A DNA stretch of 64,000 bases. Origin: Roseburia intestinalis L1-82. Its GTDB lineage: Bacteria; Bacillota; Clostridia; Lachnospirales; Lachnospiraceae. The translations under genes were made by a program, and so were the position numbers. The stretch spans positions 2,116,001 through 2,180,000 of the forward strand of contig NZ_LR027880.1 of NCBI RefSeq assembly GCF_900537995.1, given 5' to 3'. Every line of letters begins with the position of its first letter. Positions within the stretch are counted from its first letter, which is position 1. A model generated the notes under the pieces. The model made no database searches. It was given only the letters and a program-made list of their open reading frames with translations, and had not been told where the DNA came from. Positions 36,033 to 44,347 of this stretch are shown piece after piece.

Positions 36033-37969
36033 TCTTTAGCTCCATCCAGCTGCATTGACAGATCTTCCCACGTTTCATAGCAGGTTTCAAGGCGTTCCCT
36101 GCACTCCTGCTGTCGTGCAGCAAGTTCATTTAACTTTGCGGAATTGACTGCATTTTCCGGCTTCGCACATTCTTCATCGATCGCGCTTATCTCTTCTTCT
36201 AATGCTGCAATCTCATCTTCTATTTTTTTCAGACTGTTTTCAATCTTACGGATCCTTGCCTGTTCTGCCTTCTGCGCCTGCCAGTCAAGTTTATTGACCG
36301 CATCATCCTGTTTTCCTGCCTGAATATCCGATATTTCCTGTGGTTTTACATACAGTTGCGTCATGATATCGTGTTTTTCCAGATAATAATCATAGTTTCC
36401 AATATAATTTACAACCGTCTCACCTGTCAGCTCTAGGATCCTCGTCGCCGTCTGATTGATAAAATAGCGGTCATGGGAAACGAAAAATACGGTTCCGGTA
36501 TACTGGTTTAACGCAGATTCCAAAATTTCTTTGGATGTAATATCCAAATGGTTCGTCGGCTCATCAAGGATCAGAAAATTCGCATCGGAAAGCATTAATT
36601 TTGCTAAGGAAACACGTCCTCTCTCTCCACCGCTCAAATCTGAAATGTGCTTAAACACATCATCATTTGTAAACAAAAATGCTGCTAACACATTGCGGAT
36701 CTTCGTATTATTCAGCCCCGGATAGGCATCTGAGATTTCCTCAAAAATCGTCTTTTCCATATGTAAAAGCTGATGTTCCTGATCGTAATATCCGATATGC
36801 ACATTCGAACCAAGTGTCACGGTACCGCCATCTGCCGGAATCAGATTATTGATGATCTTTAGTATGGTCGTTTTACCAGTTCCATTGTTACCGATCAGCG
36901 CCACCCGTTCCCCACGTTTGATCTCAAATGAAATATCCGAAAACAATGTGACCGGCGGATAGGATTTTGCAAGATTTGACACGGTAAGGACGTCATTTCC
37001 GCTGACCACATTTGGCTCTAACACGATCTTAATATCCGTATTATCCTCAACCGGCTTTTCAATGCGTTCAATCTTATCTAACATTTTCTCACGGCTTTCC
37101 GCACGCTTGATAGATTTTTCGCGGTTGAATGATTTTAATTTTGTAATAACTTCTTCCTGGTGTCTGATCTCACGCTGCTGGTTGTAATACTGTTTTAACA
37201 GATCTTCACGAACTTTTGCTTTTTTCTTTGCAAAATCCGAATAATTTCCCTGATATACATACGCTTTATGCTGGAAAATCTCTACAACTTTTGTGACAAC
37301 ACGATCCAGAAAATAACGGTCATGTGCTACGATCACAACAGCCCCTTTGTAAGCCCGCAGAAAATTCTCAAGCCAGCGGATCGACTCCATATCCAGATGG
37401 TTCGTCGGCTCATCTAAAAGCAGTACATCCGGCTTTGTGACTAAAAGTTTGCCAAGGGAAACTCTTGTTTTCTGTCCTCCGGATAACTCGCTCATCTGTT
37501 TGCTCAAATCTTCATCTGAAAAACCAAGTCCTTTTAAAATACCGGTCGCTTCACTGCGGTATGCATATCCGCCCTGCAGTTCAAATTCATGGCTCTGGCG
37601 GTGATAAATATCCATCAGCTTTTCTAATTCTTCACCGGTACGGCTGTTCATCTCAGACTCCATATCACGAAGTTTCTGTTCCATTTCCAGAATATCGGTT
37701 CTTGCATAAAGAACCTCATCATAGATGGTTCTATGGCCGGATACATCCTGATACTGTGCTAAGTAGCCGATTGTCTTATCCTTTGCAAGAATCACTTCAC
37801 CGGCATCGGACGTTTCTTCGCCCATAATAATTTTAAGCAGCGTAGACTTGCCGGCACCATTGATGCCGACAATCGCTGCTTTTTCATTTGCTTCAATATG
37901 AAAACTTACATCTTTTAATATCTCATCTGTTCCAAAAGACTTTGAGATACTCTGACATGACAAAATCAT
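36026..37969 (-). CDS. ABC-F family ATPase
   Basis: A 647-residue soluble protein with two ABC domains: Walker [13 protein letters not shown] and signature [13 protein letters not shown] in the first, [12 protein letters not shown] and [13 protein letters not shown] in the second, joined by the basic linker typical of ABC-F. A C-terminal coiled coil (about 560-640, rich in Glu and Ala) follows. No membrane segments. ABC-F proteins bind the ribosomal E site and rescue stalled or antibiotic-bound ribosomes; the subfamily (YdiF/Uup-like) cannot be assigned to drug resistance. Its ATG overlaps the icd stop as ATGA. Confidence 0.9.
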   Translation of the reverse strand: MILSCQSISKSFGTDEILKDVSFHIEANEKAAIVGINGAGKSTLLKIIMGEETSDAGEVILAKDKTIGYLAQYQDVSGHRTIYDEVLYARTDILEMEQKLRDMESEMNSRTGEELEKLMDIYHRQSHEFELQGGYAYRSEATGILKGLGFSDEDLSKQMSELSGGQKTRVSLGKLLVTKPDVLLLDEPTNHLDMESIRWLENFLRAYKGAVVIVAHDRYFLDRVVTKVVEIFQHKAYVYQGNYSDFAKKKAKVREDLLKQYYNQQREIRHQEEVITKLKSFNREKSIKRAESREKMLDKIERIEKPVEDNTDIKIVLEPNVVSGNDVLTVSNLAKSYPPVTLFSDISFEIKRGERVALIGNNGTGKTTILKIINNLIPADGGTVTLGSNVHIGYYDQEHQLLHMEKTIFEEISDAYPGLNNTKIRNVLAAFLFTNDDVFKHISDLSGGERGRVSLAKLMLSDANFLILDEPTNHLDITSKEILESALNQYTGTVFFVSHDRYFINQTATRILELTGETVVNYIGNYDYYLEKHDIMTQLYVKPQEISDIQAGKQDDAVNKLDWQAQKAEQARIRKIENSLKKIEDEIAALEEEISAIDEECAKPENAVNSAKLNELAARQQECRERLETCYETWEDLSMQLDGAKDS

Positions 37970-39177
37970 TTTAAACTTTCCTCTAACGTCGTTCTGATTG
38001 CCTTGATAAAATCTTCGCTGTTTAATACGACCGGATTCGGATTCGTAGTAATCAGCGCAAGGTCTTTTGTCATTTTACCATCTTCAATGGTCTTAATACA
38101 AGCCTTTTCGAGTTTTTCTGCAAAATCGGACAATGCAGCATTCGAATCAAGCTCTCCGCGTTTCTTAAGTGCTCCCGTCCATGCAAAAATGGTTGCAACA
38201 GAGTTCGTGGATGTTTCCTCACCTTTTAAGTGTTTGTAATAATGACGCTGTACCGTTCCGTGTGCAGCCTCATACTCATAATAGCCATCCGGAGAAACCA
38301 GCACGGAAGTCATCATGGCAAGCGAACCAAATGCACTTGAAACCATATCACTCATGACATCTCCGTCATAGTTTTTACATGCCCAGATATAACCGCCTTC
38401 AGATTTCATCACACGGGCAACCGCGTCATCAATTAAAGTATAGAAATAAGTAATGCCTGCTTTTTCGAATTTTTCTTTGTATTCTGCATCAAAGATCTCC
38501 TGGAAAATATCTTTAAATGTGTGATCGTATTTTTTGGAGATCGTGTCTTTGGTTGCAAACCACAGATCCTGTTTTGTATCAAGTGCATAGTTAAAGCAGC
38601 TCTTTGCAAAACTTTCAATCGAATTGCAAAGGTTGTGCTGTCCCTGAACGACACCTGCTCCGGTAAAGTTATGAATCAGTTCTCTTGTTTCTGTGCCGTC
38701 CTCTGCAGTATAAACCAGCTCACATTTACCTGCTCCCGGAATCTTCATCTCGGATGCTTTGTATACATCACCATAGGCATGACGTGCAATCGTGATGGGC
38801 TTTTTCCAGTTTTTGACACATGGCTCAATGCCTTTTACAACGATCGGTGCACGGAATACCGTACCGTCTAACATGGCACGGATCGTACCATTCGGACTCT
38901 TCCACATTTCTTTTAGGTTGTATTCAGTCATACGCGCTGCATTTGGTGTAATCGTTGCACATTTTACAGCAACACCGTATTTTTTTGTGGCATTGGCAGA
39001 ATCAACGGTTACCTGGTCATTTGTTTCATTGCGATGCTCTAATCCAAGATCATAATACTCTGTCTTTAAATCAATAAACGGAAGAAGTAACTCATCTTTG
39101 ATCATTTTCCAGAGGATTCTTGTCATCTCATCTCCGTCCATCTCTACCAGTGGGGTTGTCATTTTGATTTTTTCCAT
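37966..39177 (-). CDS. icd: NADP-dependent isocitrate dehydrogenase
   Basis: A 403-residue enzyme of the homodimeric type II (eukaryote-like) class, with [11 protein letters not shown], the substrate loop [16 protein letters not shown] and the metal-binding [10 protein letters not shown]. It converts isocitrate to 2-oxoglutarate. With the citrate synthase two genes upstream it supplies glutamate precursor through an incomplete oxidative branch; aconitase is not in the window. AAAAGGAG precedes the ATG at 39175-39177. It follows the GntR regulator by 14 bp. Confidence 0.94.
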   Translation of the reverse strand: MEKIKMTTPLVEMDGDEMTRILWKMIKDELLLPFIDLKTEYYDLGLEHRNETNDQVTVDSANATKKYGVAVKCATITPNAARMTEYNLKEMWKSPNGTIRAMLDGTVFRAPIVVKGIEPCVKNWKKPITIARHAYGDVYKASEMKIPGAGKCELVYTAEDGTETRELIHNFTGAGVVQGQHNLCNSIESFAKSCFNYALDTKQDLWFATKDTISKKYDHTFKDIFQEIFDAEYKEKFEKAGITYFYTLIDDAVARVMKSEGGYIWACKNYDGDVMSDMVSSAFGSLAMMTSVLVSPDGYYEYEAAHGTVQRHYYKHLKGEETSTNSVATIFAWTGALKKRGELDSNAALSDFAEKLEKACIKTIEDGKMTKDLALITTNPNPVVLNSEDFIKAIRTTLEESLK

Positions 39178-39191
39178 TGTGTTCTCCTTTT

Positions 39192-39851
39192 CTATTGAAA
39201 TAAATTGTCCCATCCGTAATTATCCATATTGTGAATGGTGTTCATCATGTGCTCATTCGCCAGTTTCTCTGCCAGACCGGCATCATGCTTCTTTAATGCC
39301 TCCACGATCTGTCTGTGTTCCTGATTTGACTGTACGGAACGCTTCGGATCTGCAAGTGTGATTTTTCGCACGCGTTGTACATAATGATGAAAATCAAGCA
39401 GCACATGTTTTAATTCTTTGCTGTCGGAAGCATTGTATAAAATTTCATGGAAACGGTTGTCAAGTTCCACAACCTGTTCCGAATTTCCTTTTGCAGCATG
39501 AAAATCCGACAGATATATATTTTCATCCAGTTCATCTAACTGTTCTTTGGTGATCTTATCCGCTGCCCACTTTGCACACAGTCCCTCCAGACGCGACCGT
39601 ATCTCGTAGATATCCTGAATATCTTTTTTGGAAATACCTACGACATAAGCACCTTTATTCGGGATAATGGTAACCAGTCCCTCAAGTTCAAGCTGGCGGA
39701 GTGCCTCACGCACCGGAGTACGGCTGACACCTAACTCCTCACCAATATTTTTTTCCTTTAACTCCTCGTCTGTCGCATATTTTCCGGACAAAATATTTTC
39801 ACGGATCGTATGAAACACACGGGAACTTAAGGAATAATTATCCTCTCCCAT
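39192..39851 (-). CDS. GntR-family regulator, FadR/FCD subfamily
   Basis: A 219-residue regulator. The N-terminal winged helix holds [20 protein letters not shown]. The C-terminal FCD domain has the expected Asp/His metal and ligand residues ([28 protein letters not shown]). Such proteins bind a carboxylate ligand and TTGTATACAA-like operators. A perfect palindrome of that type lies at the promoter of this operon (41345-41362), so I infer it regulates its own operon, perhaps sensing citrate or 2-oxoglutarate. ATG at 39849-39851 has GAGGTG upstream. It lies between citrate synthase and icd. Confidence 0.88.
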   Translation of the reverse strand: MGEDNYSLSSRVFHTIRENILSGKYATDEELKEKNIGEELGVSRTPVREALRQLELEGLVTIIPNKGAYVVGISKKDIQDIYEIRSRLEGLCAKWAADKITKEQLDELDENIYLSDFHAAKGNSEQVVELDNRFHEILYNASDSKELKHVLLDFHHYVQRVRKITLADPKRSVQSNQEHRQIVEALKKHDAGLAEKLANEHMMNTIHNMDNYGWDNLFQ

Positions 39852-39861
39852 ATATGACACC

Positions 39862-41250
39862 TCATGCTCCTATTGTTACATTTAATTCCTTGCAGCATTT
39901 TTCAATTTCTTCCACTAATTCTTTATCGGTCAATACCGTAACACGTCCATCCTCGTACTGTTTATCTACCCATACTTTTACTTTTTTCACAAGCTCTGAG
40001 TTTTTGTCTACGCTCTTATCTTTCGGAAGATGGTAATAAGAGTTGATCCAGAGAGCGATTCCGGCAAGACCGGATGTGTTGGAAACAGATACTAATGGTG
40101 GTCTGTTTAAAAATTTTCCAGTATCAAAAATATTGTAAATCTCCTCATTTTTGAGAAGTCCGTCCGCATGGATCCCGGCTCTTGTGACATTGAAGTTGCT
40201 GCCGACAAACGGGGTACGGCTCGGCTGTACATAGCCTAATTCTTTCTCAAAATACTCTGCCAGTTCTGTGATCACGGTAGTGTCCATGCCATCGAGTGTT
40301 CCCTTCAACTGTGCATATTCAAATACCATTGCCTCAAGCGGTGTGTTACCGGTACGCTCTCCGATTCCAAACAGGGAACAGTTGACTCCGCTTGCACCGT
40401 AAAGCCATGCGGTCGTGGAGTTGTTAACTGCCTTGTAGAAATCGTTGTGTCCATGCCACTCGATCAGTTCAGAAGGCACACCTGCATGTGTGGTCAGACC
40501 GTAGATGATACCCGGCACGCTTCGCGGGATCACGGCACCCGGGAAGTTAACGCCATAACCCATAGTATCGCAGGCACGGATCTTGATCGGGATCTTATAT
40601 TCATCCATCAGTTTCATAAGTTCTACACAGAACGGGATGACAAAGCCGTAAATATCAGATCTTGTGATATCTTCCAAGTGGCAACGTGGACTGATACCTG
40701 TCTCTAAGCACTCACGGATGACACTTAAGTAAAGATTCATAACCTCTCTTCTTGTCATTTTCATCTTATAGAAAATATGGTAGTCAGAGCAGCTTACCAG
40801 AATACCTGTTTCACGCAGACCGATATCTTTTACTAACTGGAAATCCTGTTTGCTTGCACGGATCCAGCTGGTAACTTCCGGAAATTTATAACCACGTTCC
40901 AGGCATTTGTAAACAGCATCTCTGTCTTTTTTACTATATAAAAAGAATTCACTCTGGCGGATCAGACCTTTTGGGCCGCCCAGGCGGTGCAGATAATCGT
41001 AGATCGTCACGATCTGCTCTGTGGTATACGGTGCCCTTGACTGCTGACCGTCACGAAATGTCGTATCTGTGATCCAGATATTTTCCGGCATATTATGCGG
41101 AACAATTCGATCGTTGAATGCGATCTTCGGGATCTCATCATACGGAAACAGATTGTGGAATACATTTGGTTCCTTTACATCTGCCAACTGATAAAAATGC
41201 TCTTCAAGCTGCAGCAGATTCGTTTTCTTATTCATTACAACTTCTCTCAT
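39862..41250 (-). CDS. Re-type citrate synthase (2-isopropylmalate/homocitrate synthase-like)
   Basis: A 462-residue protein of the DRE-TIM metallolyase superfamily: the DTTFRDGQQSRAPYTTEQI motif, IRACDTMGYG and the metal-binding EWHGHNDFYKAVNN. It resembles isopropylmalate and homocitrate synthases, but the branch carrying the unusually long N-terminus (MNKKTNLLQLEEHFYQLAD) is the one that includes Re-citrate synthase of Clostridium kluyveri. The adjoining isocitrate dehydrogenase and lack of leu or lys genes support citrate as product. Start ATG 41248-41250 has AAGGA 8 bases upstream; MNKK at 41235 is an alternative, and the frame reaches 41358. The substrate call is inference from context. 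Confidence 0.75.
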   Translation of the reverse strand: MREVVMNKKTNLLQLEEHFYQLADVKEPNVFHNLFPYDEIPKIAFNDRIVPHNMPENIWITDTTFRDGQQSRAPYTTEQIVTIYDYLHRLGGPKGLIRQSEFFLYSKKDRDAVYKCLERGYKFPEVTSWIRASKQDFQLVKDIGLRETGILVSCSDYHIFYKMKMTRREVMNLYLSVIRECLETGISPRCHLEDITRSDIYGFVIPFCVELMKLMDEYKIPIKIRACDTMGYGVNFPGAVIPRSVPGIIYGLTTHAGVPSELIEWHGHNDFYKAVNNSTTAWLYGASGVNCSLFGIGERTGNTPLEAMVFEYAQLKGTLDGMDTTVITELAEYFEKELGYVQPSRTPFVGSNFNVTRAGIHADGLLKNEEIYNIFDTGKFLNRPPLVSVSNTSGLAGIALWINSYYHLPKDKSVDKNSELVKKVKVWVDKQYEDGRVTVLTDKELVEEIEKCCKELNVTIGA

Positions 41251-41272
41251 AACGTAAATCCTTCTTTCTGCC

Positions 41273-41303
41273 ATGGCACTTGTGCCATTGACACCTGTGC
41301 CAT
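41273..41303. promoter_or_regulatory. ATGGCAC/GTGCCAT repeats in the citrate synthase leader
   Basis: ATGGCAC-TT-GTGCCAT (41273-41288) is a perfect 7+2+7 palindrome, and a second half-site GTGCCAT follows at 41297-41303. They lie between the promoter and the start codon, a suitable place for a repressor or an RNA hairpin. Confidence 0.5.
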
Positions 41304-41344
41304 GAATGCATATTTTTACTTTTAGAGTGAATATTTTTTCATGC

Positions 41345-41362
41345 ATAATTGTATACAATTAT
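41345..41362. promoter_or_regulatory. Palindromic operator of FadR/GntR type
   Basis: ATAATTGTATACAATTAT is an exact 18-bp palindrome whose core TTGTATACAA is like known FadR-subfamily GntR sites. It lies about 14 bp downstream of the predicted -10 on the minus strand, where a bound repressor would block transcription. The FCD-type regulator in the same operon is the obvious candidate. Confidence 0.7.
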
Positions 41363-41375
41363 ACTTTTTCTATAT

Positions 41376-41403
41376 TCTATACATTTCTTCTCTTATTTGT
41401 CAA
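41376..41403 (-). promoter_or_regulatory. Promoter of the citrate synthase-gntR-icd operon
   Basis: Minus strand TTGACA (41398-41403), 16-bp spacer, TATAGA (41376-41381) preceded by TG. Confidence 0.6.
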
Positions 41404-41541
41404 GGCATAAAATTTTATATTTTCTATAACCTGAAATTATAAGTATACATAATCATATATTCAAAAAAATTTATTCAAATCTGTAACACTTATTCTGCGC
41501 TCACATAAGATACAGTGTAAGAAAAAACCTGGAGGTTTTAT

Positions 41542-41766
41542 ATGAGTGATTTAGCTGCAACAAACTGTGGTGGTGGATGTTCCTGTAACGAGGGAGGATG
41601 CAATTCCATTCTCTGGATCATCATCTTATTATGCTGCTGTGGCGGCAATGGTGGTTTCTGCGGTGGAAACAATGGATGTGGAGGCAACAATGATTGTCTT
41701 TGGATCATCCTGCTTCTCTTCTGCTGTGGCGGATGCGGCGGAAACAATGGATGTGGTTTCTGCTAG
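41542..41766 (+). CDS. Tiny Cys/Gly-rich protein with two hydrophobic repeats
   Basis: A 74-residue protein with 15 Cys and 20 Gly. Two units repeat: a hydrophobic stretch (ILWIIILL at about 23-30, LWIILLLF at 53-60) each followed by a CC(C)GG-rich segment with GGNNGCG. Proteins of this kind in clostridia are sometimes labelled chorion-class high-cysteine proteins; none has a known role that I can name. Possible roles are metal or cofactor binding or a crosslinked spore or envelope component. GGAGG lies 6 bases before the ATG. A GATACAGT at about 41508 is like a mother-cell sigma-E -10 but no matching -35 is convincing. It has its own terminator. Confidence 0.8.
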   Translation: MSDLAATNCGGGCSCNEGGCNSILWIIILLCCCGGNGGFCGGNNGCGGNNDCLWIILLLFCCGGCGGNNGCGFC

Positions 41767-41827
41767 TCAGATCATCTGTTCTGAAATGGCGGTCGGATAT
41801 TCCGGCCGCCCTATAAGATTTATAAAG

Positions 41828-41863
41828 AAAAACGTCTCTGCCTGTTATGGAAGAGACGTTTTT
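41828..41863. terminator. Terminator after the Cys/Gly-rich gene (bidirectional)
   Basis: AAAAACGTCTCT (41828-41839) pairs perfectly with AGAGACGTTTTT (41852-41863). It serves the plus-strand gene and the convergent minus-strand one. Confidence 0.88.
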
Positions 41864-41878
41864 GTATGTCAGCCGAAT

Positions 41879-42043
41879 TTACGGACGCTTTGTGTTCTGA
41901 TCCCGTGCAGCATACTCACGGTCTTTTTCCCGATTCTGCTGCTGCATCATCTTCTCGTAGATTCCACATTCCTTTGGCACTTTCTTTTTTCTGACACATT
42001 CCTCATCTATCTCATAAACACTGTTTCCATCAATAATCAGCAT
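41879..42043 (-). CDS. Small unrecognised protein
   Basis: A 54-residue protein beginning MLIIDGNSVYEIDEECVR, basic in the middle (RKKKVPKECGIYEKMM) and polar at the end. I prefer the ATG at 42041-42043 because GGGAGGAGG lies about 8 bases upstream; the frame runs 24 codons further to 42115. No domain recognised. Convergent with the Cys/Gly-rich gene. Confidence 0.6.
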   Translation of the reverse strand: MLIIDGNSVYEIDEECVRKKKVPKECGIYEKMMQQQNREKDREYAARDQNTKRP

Positions 42044-42174
42044 ATTTGATTCCTCCTCCCGTTTTATTTTATGCCGACTGCCTGATACCGTCACTAAAAC
42101 TGTCCCCTCATCCATGTGATATCTGGCATAATCTATTTTCCGGGTTCATAAACTAAAAGAAAAAAGGCATCTTT

Positions 42175-42501
42175 ATGGAACCAAATTCATTTACGCCCTT
42201 TGATAATATGACACAGACCCGTGAACTGCAAATGTTAAAAACTGCGATTCCCTATATGAAAGGTGACCAGAAAAAGCAATTTGCTATTCTGATCAAATAT
42301 ATGGAATTACAGAATACGATCCAAGTATTCAACCAGGAGGATAAAGTCATGTCCATGTGCTCTGTCAGTGAGGATGAAAATTCTACTCTTGCCATGTTAA
42401 ATGACCTTCGGAAATTCTGTACAGACAAAGAGCTTGAAACACTTGATATGATCACAAATATGATCTCTATGATGGAAACCTATGAGACTATTTTTGCATA
42501 A
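42175..42501 (+). CDS. Unrecognised small helical protein
   Basis: A 108-residue, Met-rich, probably all-helical soluble protein (TRELQMLKTAIPYMKGDQKK; later MLNDLRKFCTDKELETLDM). No signal peptide or membrane segment. AAAGG lies before the ATG. It is followed after 58 bp by another small helical protein in the same direction, sharing a terminator, so the two are likely co-expressed. Function unknown. Confidence 0.7.
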   Translation: MEPNSFTPFDNMTQTRELQMLKTAIPYMKGDQKKQFAILIKYMELQNTIQVFNQEDKVMSMCSVSEDENSTLAMLNDLRKFCTDKELETLDMITNMISMMETYETIFA

Positions 42502-42559
42502 TATATTGTAAGAAAACTGCCAAAACAAAGCATTACATTTTTGAAAGGAATAAATAGTG

Positions 42560-42838
42560 ATGGAAAATGATTTCTGGAATAATCCGGGGTTAAAAAATAT
42601 GTCCCCGGAAAAACTGCAGTTTTTAATGAATTTTGCATCAAAAGAAAAACCAACAAACATTAAAGATATGATGCCGTTTCTTCTTGGCACCATGAATGCA
42701 GCAAAAACAAATAATATCCAGTTCACAGACCCCGAAACAGAGCTGCTTGTCACCCTGCTAAAACAAAACATGTCAAAAGAGGAATCTGAGAAGGCCGATA
42801 AAATTATCCGGCTCATGAAAGACCGGAAGCAAAATTAA
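42560..42838 (+). CDS. Unrecognised small helical protein, partner of the preceding gene
   Basis: A 92-residue helical protein with MSPEKLQFLMNFASKEKP and MPFLLGTMNAAKTNNIQF, ending in a charged helix. Start ATG at 42560; GTG at 42557 is equally possible, with AAGGA upstream. It is like its neighbour in size, helicity and Met content, but I see no reliable identity between them. Function unknown. Confidence 0.7.
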   Translation: MENDFWNNPGLKNMSPEKLQFLMNFASKEKPTNIKDMMPFLLGTMNAAKTNNIQFTDPETELLVTLLKQNMSKEESEKADKIIRLMKDRKQN

Positions 42839-42843
42839 CTAAT

Positions 42844-42871
42844 AAAAGGGATGGAACACTCCACCCCTTTT
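42844..42871 (+). terminator. Terminator of the 42175-42838 gene pair
   Basis: AAAGGGATGGA pairs with TCCACCCCTTT across a 4-nt loop, with a T-run. Confidence 0.75.
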
Positions 42872-42914
42872 GTATCTGCATATTTATTTATGATTTCTTA
42901 ACATTTTCTCAAGT

Positions 42915-44240
42915 CTACCAGATGGAAGCTACACTTACCTCTAATAATTTATCGATCGGCGCCGGACTCTTTCCCATACCATCTGTACCCTCAAAATATT
43001 TTGCACTTGCCGATTCAAATAAAACAAACACCGTACCATCTGCAATAGCAACTTCTTCCGAACAAGGTGGCATCTCCACTTTTACCTTCGGTTCATTTGG
43101 TTTTTTGTCCAATGAAAGAAGAGAAGAATAAACTTTTAAATAAGAAGAATTATTTCTTCCATAGGAAGTGCTTAAATAAATTGATCCGTTATCATCGAAT
43201 GCCACTCCCTGCACTTTACTCGGAAGATTATAGTTGCTGACTGCCGTCAGCTTATCTTCTTTTTTATCATAGCTGTATGAATACATCTCGGAATCAAAAA
43301 ATCTGGTGTGTGTAGCAACCCAGAGTCTGCCACCGTAGCAGGTAATGCAGGATGGTGTATTTTTCAGGCGGTATTCGTCTGACAATGCCGATGCATCAAT
43401 GCAATATTCCGGCGCATCCTGTGCGATTTTTGTAATATATTCATAGGAAATACGCTCTAAGGTATTGGAATTTGAATGGCAGATCCAGACATTCTCGCCA
43501 TCAAAAGCAATACCGCCAAGATGACTTTCTTTTTTCATGCCAAGTGTTACCAGATATTCGCCGCTCTCACGATCAAACACCATCAGTGATCCAAGATTTT
43601 TGCGATCTTCCGAATATGCAGTAATAAGAATATAATCCGGTGTGAAACAAAGTCCCTGCATACACTGGCTGGAACTGCTGATCAGATTATCCTTATAGTC
43701 TTTTTCCCTGGTAGAAGGCATTCCCGGAATAGAAAGATCATCCAAAAAAGTATAGGAACATTCCTTTAACTCTTTCTGACTGTTGTCACGAATCGTGCCT
43801 GTCTGATAAGAATACATTTCCACATTATAATGATTGTCAATATTTTTTGTCCATTTTGCAAAAAGAACCATATTCGCCGGACTGTCTTCATTTATTTTCG
43901 TAACTTTTCTGGAATAGCTGCAGTCTGCATACCAGCCAGCAAAATTATAACCCATTTTAACCGGCACGTCCAGTGTAAAAGGAAGTTCTTCTTTTTGGAT
44001 TGTTTTTTGATTATTGCTGCTGTTAATACCGCCATTTACCTCATATACAATGTGATACTCTGACGGATCCTGTGTATCAAAAAAATCAAATGTAACATCA
44101 TCACTGGTAATGGTTTCCTTTGAAGTATCAGGGAGGATGATCATACTGCAGGCACGAACCAGTTTCGGATCGCTTACAAGAAAAATAAATACATATAAAA
44201 TTACAAATAGTTCTTTGCAAATTTTTCTGCCATACCGCAT
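42915..44240 (-). CDS. Exported protein with Flg_new/InlB repeat and propeller-like domain
   Basis: A 441-residue protein with an N-terminal hydrophobic export signal (about 10-30). Residues about 60-135 form a Listeria-Bacteroides (InlB B-type, Flg_new) repeat: LPFTLDVPVKMGYNFAGWYA followed by FAKWTKN. The rest (about 170-440) has repeated segments such as GLCFTPDYILITAY, GIAFDGENVWICH and GVAFDDNGSIYLSTSYG, characteristic of a beta-propeller. No LPXTG or S-layer motif seen, so the mode of attachment is unknown. Start at ATG 44238-44240, with GGAGG 7 bases upstream, rather than two codons earlier. Confidence 0.75.
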   Translation of the reverse strand: MRYGRKICKELFVILYVFIFLVSDPKLVRACSMIILPDTSKETITSDDVTFDFFDTQDPSEYHIVYEVNGGINSSNNQKTIQKEELPFTLDVPVKMGYNFAGWYADCSYSRKVTKINEDSPANMVLFAKWTKNIDNHYNVEMYSYQTGTIRDNSQKELKECSYTFLDDLSIPGMPSTREKDYKDNLISSSSQCMQGLCFTPDYILITAYSEDRKNLGSLMVFDRESGEYLVTLGMKKESHLGGIAFDGENVWICHSNSNTLERISYEYITKIAQDAPEYCIDASALSDEYRLKNTPSCITCYGGRLWVATHTRFFDSEMYSYSYDKKEDKLTAVSNYNLPSKVQGVAFDDNGSIYLSTSYGRNNSSYLKVYSSLLSLDKKPNEPKVKVEMPPCSEEVAIADGTVFVLFESASAKYFEGTDGMGKSPAPIDKLLEVSVASIW

Positions 44241-44347
44241 ATCCATTCCTCCCCGTTTTCTTTTTAATTACACACACCGGAAAATGTTACATCCAGTCTG
44301 TGTTTTTATCCTGCTTTCGGGAAGACCTGTTTCTTTCAGAAACTGTT

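Noticed and set aside
41567..42049. 160-codon plus-strand ORF
   Set aside because: Shadow frame of the Cys/Gly-rich gene that continues through its terminator and antisense to the next gene.
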